Shown: piece after piece, positions 51,105 through 59,035 of the stretch | How positions within the stretch are numbered: the first letter of the stretch is position 1 | How the letters are laid out: each line of letters opens with the position of its first letter | Assembly: GCA_029237775.1 (NCBI GenBank) | Contig: JAQZBR010000001.1 | Coordinates: forward strand, 310,001-374,000 | DNA length: 64,000 nt | Direction of reading: 5' to 3' | From: Bacteroidota bacterium | GTDB taxonomy: Bacteria > Bacteroidota > Bacteroidia > 2-12-FULL-35-15 | Made by a program: the position numbers and the translations under genes | Notes under the pieces: generated by a model | What the model was told of the DNA's origin: nothing | The model's input: the letters and a program-made list of their open reading frames with translations, nothing else | Databases searched by the model: none

Positions 51105-52631
51105 TTAATGTTTAAAATGTCTTGTGCCTGTCATAACCATGGACACACCATTTGCATCGCAATACGCAATTGAATCTTTATCCTTGATCGATCCTCCGGG
51201 CTGTATCACTGCTGTTATTCCGGCTTTATGAGCAATCTCCACGCAATCGGGAAAAGGAAAAAATGCATCTGATGCCATAACCGATCCCTTCAAATCAAAA
51301 CCAAAACTTCCCGCTTTTGCAATCGCCTGCTTTAATGCATCCACTCTGGATGTTTGTCCTACCCCACTTGCCAACAACTGATTATCTTTCGCAAGAACAA
51401 TGGTATTCGATTTAGTATGTTTTACAATTTTATTTGCAAAGGCAAGATCACGTAACTCATCGCTTGTTGGAGATGTCTTCGTAACCGTTTGCATATCCTC
51501 TTTCGTTTCAGTCTTATTATCCTTATCCTGCTCGATCACGCCATTTAACAAGGTACGAAACGATTTAGATGCCAGTTTTGTTTCCTTTTGCTGAAGAATA
51601 ATCCGGTTTGGTTTGCTTTTTAAAATCTCAAGCGCTTTCGCATCAAACCCAGGAGCTATGATCACTTCAAAGAAAAGCTTGTTGATCTCTTCTGCCGCAG
51701 CAGCATCCACATCCACATTCGTAATGAGCACACCACCAAAAGCGCTTGTAGGATCACCCGCTAATGCCGCTTTCCATGCGTCAACGAGATTATTACGTGA
51801 AGCGATTCCACATGCATTATTATGCTTTAAAATCGCAAAAGTAGTGTCAGTAAATTCAGCGATCAAACTAACTGCTGCATCAATATCGAGCAGGTTATTA
51901 TATGAAAGCTCCTTACCGCTGAACTGCGTGAACATCTCTTCTAGATTACCGTAGAACACGCCTTTCTGATGCGGATTCTCTCCATAACGAAGAACTTTTG
52001 CATTCTGAACACTCTGCTTGAAAGCAGAACTTTCTTCACCGTTAAAATAATTAAAGATCGCAGTGTCGTAATGAGAAGAAACGTTAAAAGCTTTACCGGC
52101 TAAGGATTTCCTGTCGGCAAGAGTTGATTCCCCTTTTTGCCCAACAAGAATTGTATCGTGTAAAAAAGTGTATTCGTTTTTGGAAGGAACAATGATCACA
52201 TCTTTGAAATTCTTAGCAGCTGCGCGGATAAGAGAAATACCACCAATATCGATCTTTTCGATGATCGCCTGTTCGGCAGCACCTGAAGCGACAGTTTCTT
52301 CAAAAGGATAAAGATCAACGATCACAAGATCGATCTCAGGAATTTCATATTCTTCAAGCTGAGCAACATCACTTTGCAATTCACGCCTGCTTAAGATCCC
52401 GCCAAATATTTTCGGGTGTAATGTCTTAACCCTTCCGCCAAGGATCGAAGGATAAGATGTAAGCGATTCAACAGGAGTAACTGCAACACCAAGCTTTTCT
52501 ATAAATTCCTGTGTTCCTCCTGTGCTGAAAATTTTTACGCCAAGCGAATTCAACTGATGAATGACCGGTTCGAGATTATCCTTGTAATAAACTGAAATCA
52601 GGGCATTTTTGATCTTTTTTAATCCGCTCAT
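51105..52631 (-). CDS. purH: Bifunctional AICAR transformylase / IMP cyclohydrolase
   Basis: 508 residues. It catalyses the last two steps of purine synthesis. N-terminal IMP cyclohydrolase (MGS-like) domain with IKNALISVYYKDNLEPVIHQ, STGGTQEFIEKLG and GGRVKTLHPKIFGGIL. C-terminal AICAR transformylase with LRYGENPHQKGVFYG, ILKHNNACGIA, SDAFFPFPDCVEIAHKAG and the terminal GTRHFKH. It heads the mre operon here; purH-mreB linkage is a conserved order in Bacteroidota. A -7 box lies 22 bases before the ATG. Confidence 0.97.
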   Translation of the reverse strand: MSGLKKIKNALISVYYKDNLEPVIHQLNSLGVKIFSTGGTQEFIEKLGVAVTPVESLTSYPSILGGRVKTLHPKIFGGILSRRELQSDVAQLEEYEIPEIDLVIVDLYPFEETVASGAAEQAIIEKIDIGGISLIRAAAKNFKDVIIVPSKNEYTFLHDTILVGQKGESTLADRKSLAGKAFNVSSHYDTAIFNYFNGEESSAFKQSVQNAKVLRYGENPHQKGVFYGNLEEMFTQFSGKELSYNNLLDIDAAVSLIAEFTDTTFAILKHNNACGIASRNNLVDAWKAALAGDPTSAFGGVLITNVDVDAAAAEEINKLFFEVIIAPGFDAKALEILKSKPNRIILQQKETKLASKSFRTLLNGVIEQDKDNKTETKEDMQTVTKTSPTSDELRDLAFANKIVKHTKSNTIVLAKDNQLLASGVGQTSRVDALKQAIAKAGSFGFDLKGSVMASDAFFPFPDCVEIAHKAGITAVIQPGGSIKDKDSIAYCDANGVSMVMTGTRHFKH

Positions 52632-52652
52632 AAGCTATATAAATTTCTGAAA

Positions 52653-52660
52653 CAAAAGTA
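52653..52660 (-). promoter_or_regulatory. -7 box of purH
   Basis: Minus-strand TACTTTTG (TAnnTTTG), about 22 bases upstream of the ATG at 52631. No good -33 element was seen. Confidence 0.5.
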
Positions 52661-52797
52661 TCATTTTTAAACGTGGGAAGGGTTGTAAAATCAATTTGTT
52701 GATAAATGTTTTTTTTGTTAATAAGCCCCATTTTTTCTGCAAAAAACGGGAGTGCTCTAAAGCCTGAAAAATAGAATTTTTATCCTCTTTTTTTTGA

Positions 52798-52805
52798 TAC
52801 ATTTG
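52798..52805 (+). promoter_or_regulatory. -7 box of the ABC permease gene
   Basis: TACATTTG on the plus strand lies 64 bases before the TTG start at 52869 and 45 before an out-of-frame ATG at 52850. The -33 position is T-rich without a clear TTTG. Confidence 0.5.
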
Positions 52806-52868
52806 CAGAACAAAAAACATCAATTCTTCATCGGGTTCCTTCTGAAGAAATGAGCATAAAAACAGCAA

Positions 52869-54113
52869 TTGGTTTTCTGGAGCTTGTTTAAAGAAAGTGT
52901 AATTTTCGCCCTTCAGGCTCTGATAGGGAATAAACTGCGTTCTATCCTTTCACTTCTGGGTATCACCATTGGGATCTTCGCGGTGATCATGGTCTTTACC
53001 ATTGTCGATTCACTCGAGCAAAACCTTCGAAAAAGCGTACAAAGCCTGGGAAATGACGTGGTATTTATTCAAAAATGGCCCTGGACCTTTGGACCAAATT
53101 ACCCGTGGTGGAAGTACATGAACAGGCCGGTTCCTGATTATAAAGAACTGAATTACATCCTTGACAATTGTGACGGTGCACAGGCTGCCGCTTTTATGGT
53201 TTATGCCAGCACTACCATCAAACATCAGAGCAGCAGTATTGAAAACGTAACAGTTATCTGCGCTTCTCATCAATACGACAGAGTTAAAAATTTTGAGATA
53301 GCGGATGGCCGCTATTTTACAGACGTTGAATCTGCTTCGGGCAGGCCCGTAGCGGTTATCGGAGATGTTCTTGCCAGAGTGCTTTTCCCTAATCAGAGCC
53401 CCCTCGGACAAACGATCAAAGTGCGCGGAGCTAAGGTGATGGTTATAGGAGTTTTTAAAAAAGAAGGTGAAAGCATTCTCGGTGGAAGCCCGGATACACA
53501 GGTCCTGCTTCCTGTCAACTATGCCAGAAGCTTAATTGATGTTAATGATGAAGATCTTGATCCGCAGATCATGGTGCGAGCAAAAGATGGGATCACAAAT
53601 GATGAGCTGATCTCTGAATTAACGGGTTTAATGCGCTCCAGAAGAAGATTAAATCCTCTCGAAGAAGAAGATTTCGCACTCAACCAAACCAGCCTGATCT
53701 CGAATCAGTTTGATAGCTTATTCGATGTAGTGGGGATTGCCGGCTGGATCATTGGAGGCTTTTCAATCCTTGTCGGGGGATTTGGGATCGCAAACATCAT
53801 GTTCGTATCCGTTAAAGAACGAACTAACATCATAGGAATTCAAAAGTCGCTTGGCGCGAAAAACTATTTCATTCTCATGCAATTCTTATTCGAATCTGTT
53901 TTTCTTTCAGTAATTGGCGGCTTCATCGGGCTCTTGATTGTCTACCTGCTCACATTGCTGGCAGGGGATTCCATGGGAATGGAGATTCAGCTTTCGAAAT
54001 CAAATATTATTCTCGGCTTCACTATTTCAATTCTTATTGGTGTTGTTTCGGGGTTCGTTCCGGCATATGGCGCATCTCAGCTGGATCCGGTGGAGGCAAT
54101 CAGAAGCAGCTAA
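52869..54113 (+). CDS. MacB-like ABC transporter permease
   Basis: 414 residues with the MacB/FtsX layout: N-terminal helix after LIGNKLRSILSLLGITIGIF, a periplasmic MacB_PCD-type domain (~50-270, with QSLGNDVVFIQKWPW), and three C-terminal helices (GGFSILVGGFGIANIMFVSV, RTNIIGIQKSLGAK, YGASQLDPVEAIRSS). The ATP-binding partner is not in this window. No ATG is available: a stop precedes the TTG at 52869 by three codons. The family N-terminus fits that TTG. An ATG at 52850 in another frame reads MSIKTAIGFLELV and would join this frame if one base were skipped. Confidence 0.88.
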   Translation: MVFWSLFKESVIFALQALIGNKLRSILSLLGITIGIFAVIMVFTIVDSLEQNLRKSVQSLGNDVVFIQKWPWTFGPNYPWWKYMNRPVPDYKELNYILDNCDGAQAAAFMVYASTTIKHQSSSIENVTVICASHQYDRVKNFEIADGRYFTDVESASGRPVAVIGDVLARVLFPNQSPLGQTIKVRGAKVMVIGVFKKEGESILGGSPDTQVLLPVNYARSLIDVNDEDLDPQIMVRAKDGITNDELISELTGLMRSRRRLNPLEEEDFALNQTSLISNQFDSLFDVVGIAGWIIGGFSILVGGFGIANIMFVSVKERTNIIGIQKSLGAKNYFILMQFLFESVFLSVIGGFIGLLIVYLLTLLAGDSMGMEIQLSKSNIILGFTISILIGVVSGFVPAYGASQLDPVEAIRSS

Positions 54114-54118
54114 ATCAA

Positions 54119-54316
54119 TTACAGAATTAGAGAAGGGATCCGACATTAGAGAATTAGAGAAGGGGAGAAATGGAGAAGGGTTAAAAATTGCTAAATTACA
54201 ATCGAAACTGCATTGGGATCTTGAATAGCGAAGGTAAACAATTGATTAACGTTAAGTATTTTTTTGGAATGCGATTTTAATTCTCTAAATCTCCATTTCA
54301 CCAATTCACCAATTAC
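54119..54316. repeat. Simple-repeat cluster between the permease and the next gene
   Basis: Repeats of the word GAATTAGAGAA(GG) on the left (54119-54180) and their reverse complement (TTCTCTAAATCTCCATTTCACC, then CACCAATTCACCAATT) on the right (54282-54315). The same word occurs as ATTAGAGAATTGGTGAGGG at about 49888 in the mre operon. Confidence 0.6.
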
Positions 54317-54317
54317 C

Positions 54318-54662
54318 ATGCAAAGCGCAGCAATTAAACGTCCGGTTCTCATCACAATAGTCTGTATACTGGGCTTTATATGGATTGTTTTCAGTTTTCC
54401 CGGGGTTTTTGCGCCTTCTTTAAAGAAAATGGGCGACTGGTACCCGGCCCTCTTCGGTATCCTTGTAGCCACAAGCTTTATTTCTTATATCGGACTGTGG
54501 CACATGAAACAATGGGGGGTGCGTTTATTCCTCCTATCTTTTTTCGTGAAAGAAAGCCTATTATTTCTCATAAATGATGTTAATTATGTCGGGATTTTCT
54601 TTTCTATCTTCTTCATTTGCAGCATTCTTCCTTACTATAAGAGGATGGATATTAATCTATAA
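54318..54662 (+). CDS. Small four-helix membrane protein, 114 aa
   Basis: From ATG 54318 (MQSAAIKRPVLITIVCILGF). Hydrophobic segments near residues 10-28, 42-60, 68-82 and 88-105 (VGIFFSIFFICSILPYY), consistent with an inner-membrane protein. Not recognised. The ATG lies at the right edge of the repeat cluster. Confidence 0.65.
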   Translation: MQSAAIKRPVLITIVCILGFIWIVFSFPGVFAPSLKKMGDWYPALFGILVATSFISYIGLWHMKQWGVRLFLLSFFVKESLLFLINDVNYVGIFFSIFFICSILPYYKRMDINL

Positions 54663-54676
54663 GCTGAATAAGTATC

Positions 54677-54707
54677 TTGGTCGAATAACTAAGATTTTAT
54701 AAATTTG
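54677..54707 (+). promoter_or_regulatory. Promoter of the fatty acid desaturase gene
   Basis: TTG at 54677-54679 and TAAATTTG at 54700-54707 are 20 bases apart, a good consensus match. A second TAAATTTG at 54724-54731, closer to the ATG at 54745, could give an alternative start. Confidence 0.7.
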
Positions 54708-54744
54708 TCTCACCCTTTTTGATTAAATTTGTTTTACACAGACA

Positions 54745-55863
54745 ATGAAGACAAAAATTAAATTTGCAAATAAGGACAAAACTCAGTTTTTTAATGTCCT
54801 TAAAGAGAGAGTCGATAATTATTTTATCGAAAGCAACATTTCACAACACGCCAACGGGACAATGGTTTTCAAGACCTTTGTTATGCTTTCCCTCTATTTC
54901 GTGCCTTTAGCCCTCATTTATACGCAGGGTTTCAGTCTTGCAGGATTATGGCTGTGCTCAGCAGTGATGGGCCTTGGCCTTGCTGGAATAGGCATGAGCG
55001 TTATGCACGATGCTAACCATGATGCTTATTCAGCTAATCCGAAGATCAACAAGCTGATAGCTTTATCGCTTACTTTCGTTGGTGGCGATAACAGGAACTG
55101 GAAGACACAGCACAACGTGTTGCATCATACTTACACTAATATTCATGGACATGACCGCGATATTGACAATAAAGTGATCATGCGTTTTTCTCCGGATGGG
55201 AAATACAAGAAGATTCAACGGTTTCAGGTCTTGTACGTATTCTTCTTTTACGCAATCATGTCACTGTACTGGACCACGGCAAAAGATATTGTTCAGTTCA
55301 TAGAATTCAGCAAAGGCGGCCAGCACCGTGACAGCAAAGCACAAAAAGCGATCTCTTTAATGAAGATCCTTTTCTGGAAAGCGATCTACTTTACTTACAT
55401 TATAGTGCTGCCGGTAACTCTGCTTCACATTCCTCTTGGATATGTTCTGCTTGGCTTTTTAACACTTCACGTTATAGCGGGATTGATTTTGAGCATTGTA
55501 TTCCAGCTGGCACACGTAGTTGAGAACACTGTTTTCCCAACACCGGATGCAAAAGGCAATATCGATTCAGAATGGGCAATTCACCAGCTTCAGACGACTG
55601 CGGATTTCGCAAGAAATAACTGGCTCATCACTTTTTATGTAGGCGGTTTGAATTACCAGGCGATCCATCACCTTTTCCCAAGGATATGTCATGTGCATTA
55701 CCCGAAAATTGCACCTATTGTGGCTGAAACCGCGAAGGAATTCGGTGTACCATATATTTACAATGAATCCTTTGGTTCAGCGTTTATGTCGCACATGCGA
55801 ATAATTCACCAGCTTGGGCGTGACGAATTAAAGCCTTCAGTGATCCTGAATAGTATGGGATAG
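54745..55863 (+). CDS. Membrane fatty acid desaturase (front-end/acyl-lipid type)
   Basis: 372 residues, four membrane helices in two pairs. The three histidine boxes are present: HDANHDAY (~97), HNVLHHTY (~128) and NYQAIHHLFP (~310), so the di-iron centre is complete. Closest to the linoleoyl-CoA/delta-6-like desaturases of Bacteroidota; it adds double bonds to acyl chains and would adjust membrane fluidity, for example in the cold. Regiospecificity cannot be read from the sequence. Own promoter and terminator. Confidence 0.9.
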   Translation: MKTKIKFANKDKTQFFNVLKERVDNYFIESNISQHANGTMVFKTFVMLSLYFVPLALIYTQGFSLAGLWLCSAVMGLGLAGIGMSVMHDANHDAYSANPKINKLIALSLTFVGGDNRNWKTQHNVLHHTYTNIHGHDRDIDNKVIMRFSPDGKYKKIQRFQVLYVFFFYAIMSLYWTTAKDIVQFIEFSKGGQHRDSKAQKAISLMKILFWKAIYFTYIIVLPVTLLHIPLGYVLLGFLTLHVIAGLILSIVFQLAHVVENTVFPTPDAKGNIDSEWAIHQLQTTADFARNNWLITFYVGGLNYQAIHHLFPRICHVHYPKIAPIVAETAKEFGVPYIYNESFGSAFMSHMRIIHQLGRDELKPSVILNSMG

Positions 55864-55885
55864 TTCAGAAGCAAAAAAATGAATT

Positions 55886-55920
55886 AAAAGGAGTTGAGAT
55901 AATCAACTCCTTTTTCTTTT
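55886..55920 (+). terminator. Terminator of the desaturase gene
   Basis: AAAAGGAGTTGA pairs with TCAACTCCTTTT around GATAA, followed by a T-rich run. Confidence 0.9.
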
Positions 55921-55973
55921 TATACACTCCAGTGGTATGTTTTTTAAGCATTTAATGCAAACAAAAAGCTACT

Positions 55974-56480
55974 ATGGGAACCACAAAAGACTTACAAAAT
56001 GCAGAAGGCATTCAGAAATTAAAAGAGCTCGCAGAAGACATTAAAATATGTATGTTTTGCACCGAATTGGATAAATCGCCATTCGAAACGAGGCCAATGG
56101 CCACACAGGAAGTGGATAACGAAGGAGTGATCTGGTTTCTCAGCGATAAGGAGAGCCACAAGAATCACGAAATCAAAAATGATGATAAAGTGCAGCTGTT
56201 GTACTCAAAAATGAGTGATTCACATTATCTCAGTGTCTATGGAACTGCAACTGTCTTCAGGGATCAGAAGAAAATTGATGAGCTGTGGGATGATTTTGCA
56301 GGTGCGTGGTTCAAAAAGGGAAAGGAAGATCCGAACATTACACTGATCACCGTAAGGCCCGAAGATGTTTATTATTGGGATACCAAGAATGGTAAGATGG
56401 TTTCCTTAATAAAGATAGCAGTTGCAGCAATCACATCAAAGACAAATGATGATGGTGTTGAAGGTCAAATAAAAATTTAA
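55974..56480 (+). CDS. PNPOx-fold general stress protein (GSP26-like)
   Basis: 168 residues, cytoplasmic. FMN-binding split-barrel: DIKICMFCTELDKSPFETRP, then VDNEGVIWFLSDKESHKNHE, VQLLYSKMSDSHYLSVYGTA and VRPEDVYYWDTKNGKM. Similar to general stress protein 26 of the pyridoxamine-phosphate-oxidase superfamily; it probably binds a flavin and shields against stress. Catalytic role unknown. A GAAA-loop hairpin follows. Confidence 0.88.
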   Translation: MGTTKDLQNAEGIQKLKELAEDIKICMFCTELDKSPFETRPMATQEVDNEGVIWFLSDKESHKNHEIKNDDKVQLLYSKMSDSHYLSVYGTATVFRDQKKIDELWDDFAGAWFKKGKEDPNITLITVRPEDVYYWDTKNGKMVSLIKIAVAAITSKTNDDGVEGQIKI

Positions 56481-56484
56481 AAAA

Positions 56485-56504
56485 GAGGAGCAGAAATGCT
56501 CCTC
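56485..56504 (+). terminator. Possible weak terminator (GNRA-type loop hairpin)
   Basis: GAGGAGCA pairs with TGCTCCTC around GAAA, just after the stop of the stress-protein gene. No T-run follows, so termination is uncertain. Confidence 0.4.
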
Positions 56505-56570
56505 CTCCTCTCATCACCGGGTTACATTTTTATCTCTAATCAGGTCTTCCCGGAAACAATCCCGTAAATA

Positions 56571-57236
56571 CTATTTCTCTCTTTCCAGCATCGCCTGAGC
56601 AGGTGACTGCTTGAACCATGGGCGGTTCAGATCTATCAAAAGGCAAGTAGCAACAATACTTCCTATGATAATTGAGAAAAACGCTTTCCGTAAATAAATG
56701 GTCTTGGAATCGTTGTCAATCGACTTATCCAGCAGATACATCAAAAAATAGCCACAGAAAAGAAAGAGAACACTTAGACCCAGCATAACAGCAGCACCGG
56801 GCCAATGCATGATCTTGAATAATAATCCTAACGCAAATAGTGTGAGCCCGCTTGCACCAAGGGTATTCATCAACGTTTTTCTTTCGGAGCCTTCGTTATT
56901 AAGCTTATATTTTAAAAACAGAGGGATAAAGATCAGCGCGAAGCTCGTAAGGCCAAGCACAATCATCACACTTGCGCCAGGCCAGTGTTGAAACTTAAAG
57001 GTGATACCGAGGTTCAGCACCGAACCTGAAAGTGCCCCGATCTTGATTGATGAATTTACAGGTGTTTCAGATCCGTTCGGGTTATAAAGTAAAAAGAATG
57101 GAAGATAAACGCTGATAGCGAAGCCTGACAAAGCCATCACCATACCTGCTCCCGGCAGATGATTAGATTTCATGACAACAGTCATAAAAAGCAGCAGAGC
57201 GGTTACAAAGCCAATAATGTTGATTCCTTTTTTCAT
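56571..57236 (-). CDS. Membrane protein with repeated GldL-like H-(W/L)-P-G-A motifs
   Basis: 221 residues from ATG 57236 (MKKGINIIGFVTALLLFM); the longer frame upstream is leader. About six to seven helices. Three similar units carry MKSNHLPGAGMVMALSG, ITFKFQHWPGASVMIVLGL and LLFKIMHWPGAAVMLGLSV. The FKxxHWPGA word is the hallmark of GldL, the T9SS motor protein, which has it once or twice. Here it is tandemly repeated and the GldL tail is absent, so this is a relative of unknown role. Gliding or secretion linkage is inference. Confidence 0.75.
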   Translation of the reverse strand: MKKGINIIGFVTALLLFMTVVMKSNHLPGAGMVMALSGFAISVYLPFFLLYNPNGSETPVNSSIKIGALSGSVLNLGITFKFQHWPGASVMIVLGLTSFALIFIPLFLKYKLNNEGSERKTLMNTLGASGLTLFALGLLFKIMHWPGAAVMLGLSVLFLFCGYFLMYLLDKSIDNDSKTIYLRKAFFSIIIGSIVATCLLIDLNRPWFKQSPAQAMLEREK

Positions 57237-57384
57237 AGTGTTCGGTTTAGAGGTTAGTTTGAATTTTCTCTTAATGCTGTTTCCTAAAAAAGATACAGAA
57301 TAAAGTAAATAAAATGTTTGTAGAATCTTTTCCTTAAGGATCAAGGAAAGCTTGCGATGGAATAAATTTATCATCTCGCTAACT

Positions 57385-58809
57385 ATGAAGAAGCTTAACA
57401 TAACCGGCAAGGATCTTGTGAAAATAGGATTTCCTCAAAGCAAAGCAATTGGATTCGCAATGGAAGCAATTGAAAAGAATTTACTGAAAAAGACCCGAAG
57501 ACAGGTCTTAACCCAACTAAAAAAAGTTGTTACGTCTCCCGGTGAATTTATTCTTGATCCGGTATGGACACATGTCGCCAATGAGCTACAGCTGACACTT
57601 GAAATTAAAAATAAAAGATCAGCGCTTTTAGAAACACCTGATCAATATGCTATATATGGCGCAAACCAAATTGAGCAAGGTGCATTGACACAAATGGAAA
57701 CAGCCATGCGTTTACCTGTAACTGTTGGTGGTGCACTAATGCCTGATGCACACCAGGGATATGGCTTACCGATCGGAGGTGTGCTTGCTGTGCGAAATGC
57801 GGTGATACCATACGGTGTAGGCGTTGATATCGGATGCAGGATGTGTTTAACTATCTATGATCTTCCCGAAAGCGCCCTGGCCGGAAATGAAATTGCTTTT
57901 AAGCGTGAACTTGTCGCTGCCACGAAGTTCGGAGCAGGAAAAGGATTTCAGGGAAACGAGCGTGCTGATCATGCTGTCCTCGATAAAGCCGAATTCAACT
58001 TGATTCCATTTATCAGAAACTTAAAACAAAAAGCGTATGAACAACTGGGTTCCTCCGGTGGTGGAAATCACTTTGTTGAATGGGGAATCCTCGAAATGCT
58101 GGAGGATGATAAAGAGCTTAAGATCCCAAAAGGAAAATATGTTGCGTTGTTGTCCCACTCGGGATCGCGAGGATTAGGTGCAACCATTGCAGCCTATTAT
58201 ACTAAAGTTGCAAAAGAACTTTGTCAGTTACCTAAAGAAGCGGTTAACCTTGCTTACCTGAGTCTTGATACTTCGGAAGGTCAGGAATACTGGCTGGCAA
58301 TGAACCTTGCGGGCGATTACGCTTCTGCATGTCATCATGTAATTCATGACAAGATCTCAAAGGCCGTTGGTGGCAATGTACTTGCGCGAATAGAAAACCA
58401 TCACAATTTTGCATGGAAGGAAATATGGAACGGGGAGGAAGTGATCGTTCATCGTAAAGGTGCAACTCCGGCTTCGAAAGATGTCATGGGAATAATTCCG
58501 GGATCGATGACAGCACCCGGATTTCTGGTAAGAGGAAAAGGTGAAACAAAATCTATTAATTCAGCATCTCATGGCGCGGGCCGACAAATGAGCAGGACTC
58601 AGGCGATCAAAACCATCAAAAGAGAGCAAATGAAAGATGTTCTTAAAGAGCATGGAGTGACGCTTATTGGAGCGGGCTTAGATGAAGCGCCAATGGCATA
58701 TAAAGACATAAACATGGTTATGGATGCTCAGAAAGATCTCGTTGATGTGATCGCGAAATTTACTCCTAAGATCGTGAGGATGGCTGATGACGGCAGCAGG
58801 GAAGATTAA
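57385..58809 (+). CDS. rtcB: RtcB-family RNA ligase
   Basis: 474 residues from ATG 57385 (MKKLNITGKDLVKIGFPQ), 33 bases into the longer frame. Metal- and GMP-binding residues: MPDAHQGYGLPIGGVLA, GVGVDIGCRM, SSGGGNHFVEWG, SHSGSRGLG, ENHHNFAWKE and the guanylated-His region SHGAGRQMSR at about residue 394. It joins 2',3'-cyclic phosphate and 5'-OH RNA ends using GTP and Mn2+, as in tRNA and stress RNA repair. No archease or RtcR is adjacent. Confidence 0.95.
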   Translation: MKKLNITGKDLVKIGFPQSKAIGFAMEAIEKNLLKKTRRQVLTQLKKVVTSPGEFILDPVWTHVANELQLTLEIKNKRSALLETPDQYAIYGANQIEQGALTQMETAMRLPVTVGGALMPDAHQGYGLPIGGVLAVRNAVIPYGVGVDIGCRMCLTIYDLPESALAGNEIAFKRELVAATKFGAGKGFQGNERADHAVLDKAEFNLIPFIRNLKQKAYEQLGSSGGGNHFVEWGILEMLEDDKELKIPKGKYVALLSHSGSRGLGATIAAYYTKVAKELCQLPKEAVNLAYLSLDTSEGQEYWLAMNLAGDYASACHHVIHDKISKAVGGNVLARIENHHNFAWKEIWNGEEVIVHRKGATPASKDVMGIIPGSMTAPGFLVRGKGETKSINSASHGAGRQMSRTQAIKTIKREQMKDVLKEHGVTLIGAGLDEAPMAYKDINMVMDAQKDLVDVIAKFTPKIVRMADDGSRED

Positions 58810-58835
58810 AGGGAGCAAGAGCTCCCTTTAATTTT
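58808..58835. terminator. Bidirectional terminator between rtcB and the Cys-rich peptide gene
   Basis: AAAGGGAGC pairs with GCTCCCTTT around AAGA; the plus side runs into ATTTTTATTT. It starts within the rtcB stop codon and ends at the peptide stop. Confidence 0.75.
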
Positions 58836-58930
58836 TATTTGCAGCACCCGCACTGGCAGGATTCACATGTACAAACTTCACAGTTACATTGTCCGTTTGC
58901 GCAATTGCAATTTTCCATTTCTGTTTTCAT
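58835..58930 (-). CDS. Metallothionein-like cysteine-rich peptide, 31 aa
   Basis: Read by hand: ATG 58930 opens MKTEMENCNCANGQCNCEVC and ends TCESCQCGCCK. Ten of 31 residues are cysteine (positions 8, 10, 15, 17, 20, 22, 25, 27, 29, 30), arranged as CxC pairs plus a final CC, with no aromatic residue and no signal peptide. This is how small metallothioneins look, so binding of Cu, Zn or Cd ions in the cytoplasm is likely. ATG at residue 5 is an alternative start. A consensus -7 box lies 38 bases before the ATG and a terminator meets the stop. The upstream neighbour on the same strand is an HMA-AraC regulator. Confidence 0.75.
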   Translation of the reverse strand: MKTEMENCNCANGQCNCEVCTCESCQCGCCK

Positions 58931-58967
58931 AACTTTAAATTTTAAGTGAAACATTTAATTTACACTA

Positions 58968-58975
58968 CAAAGTTA
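58968..58975 (-). promoter_or_regulatory. -7 box of the metallothionein-like gene
   Basis: Minus-strand TAACTTTG (TAnnTTTG), about 38 bases before the ATG at 58930. Gives the peptide a promoter separate from the regulator upstream; the -33 element is poor, as expected for an activated promoter. Confidence 0.55.
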
Positions 58976-59035
58976 CGGCAAGGTAACAGTAGAGCCATTA
59001 CAGCTTTTTGTGAAGGATTTATATAATTTTGGGAT

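Noticed and set aside
52635-52868. 77-residue minus-strand ORF upstream of purH
   Set aside because: Covers the divergent purH/permease promoter region, including both -7 boxes, has no domain-like pattern and is AT-driven; judged spurious.
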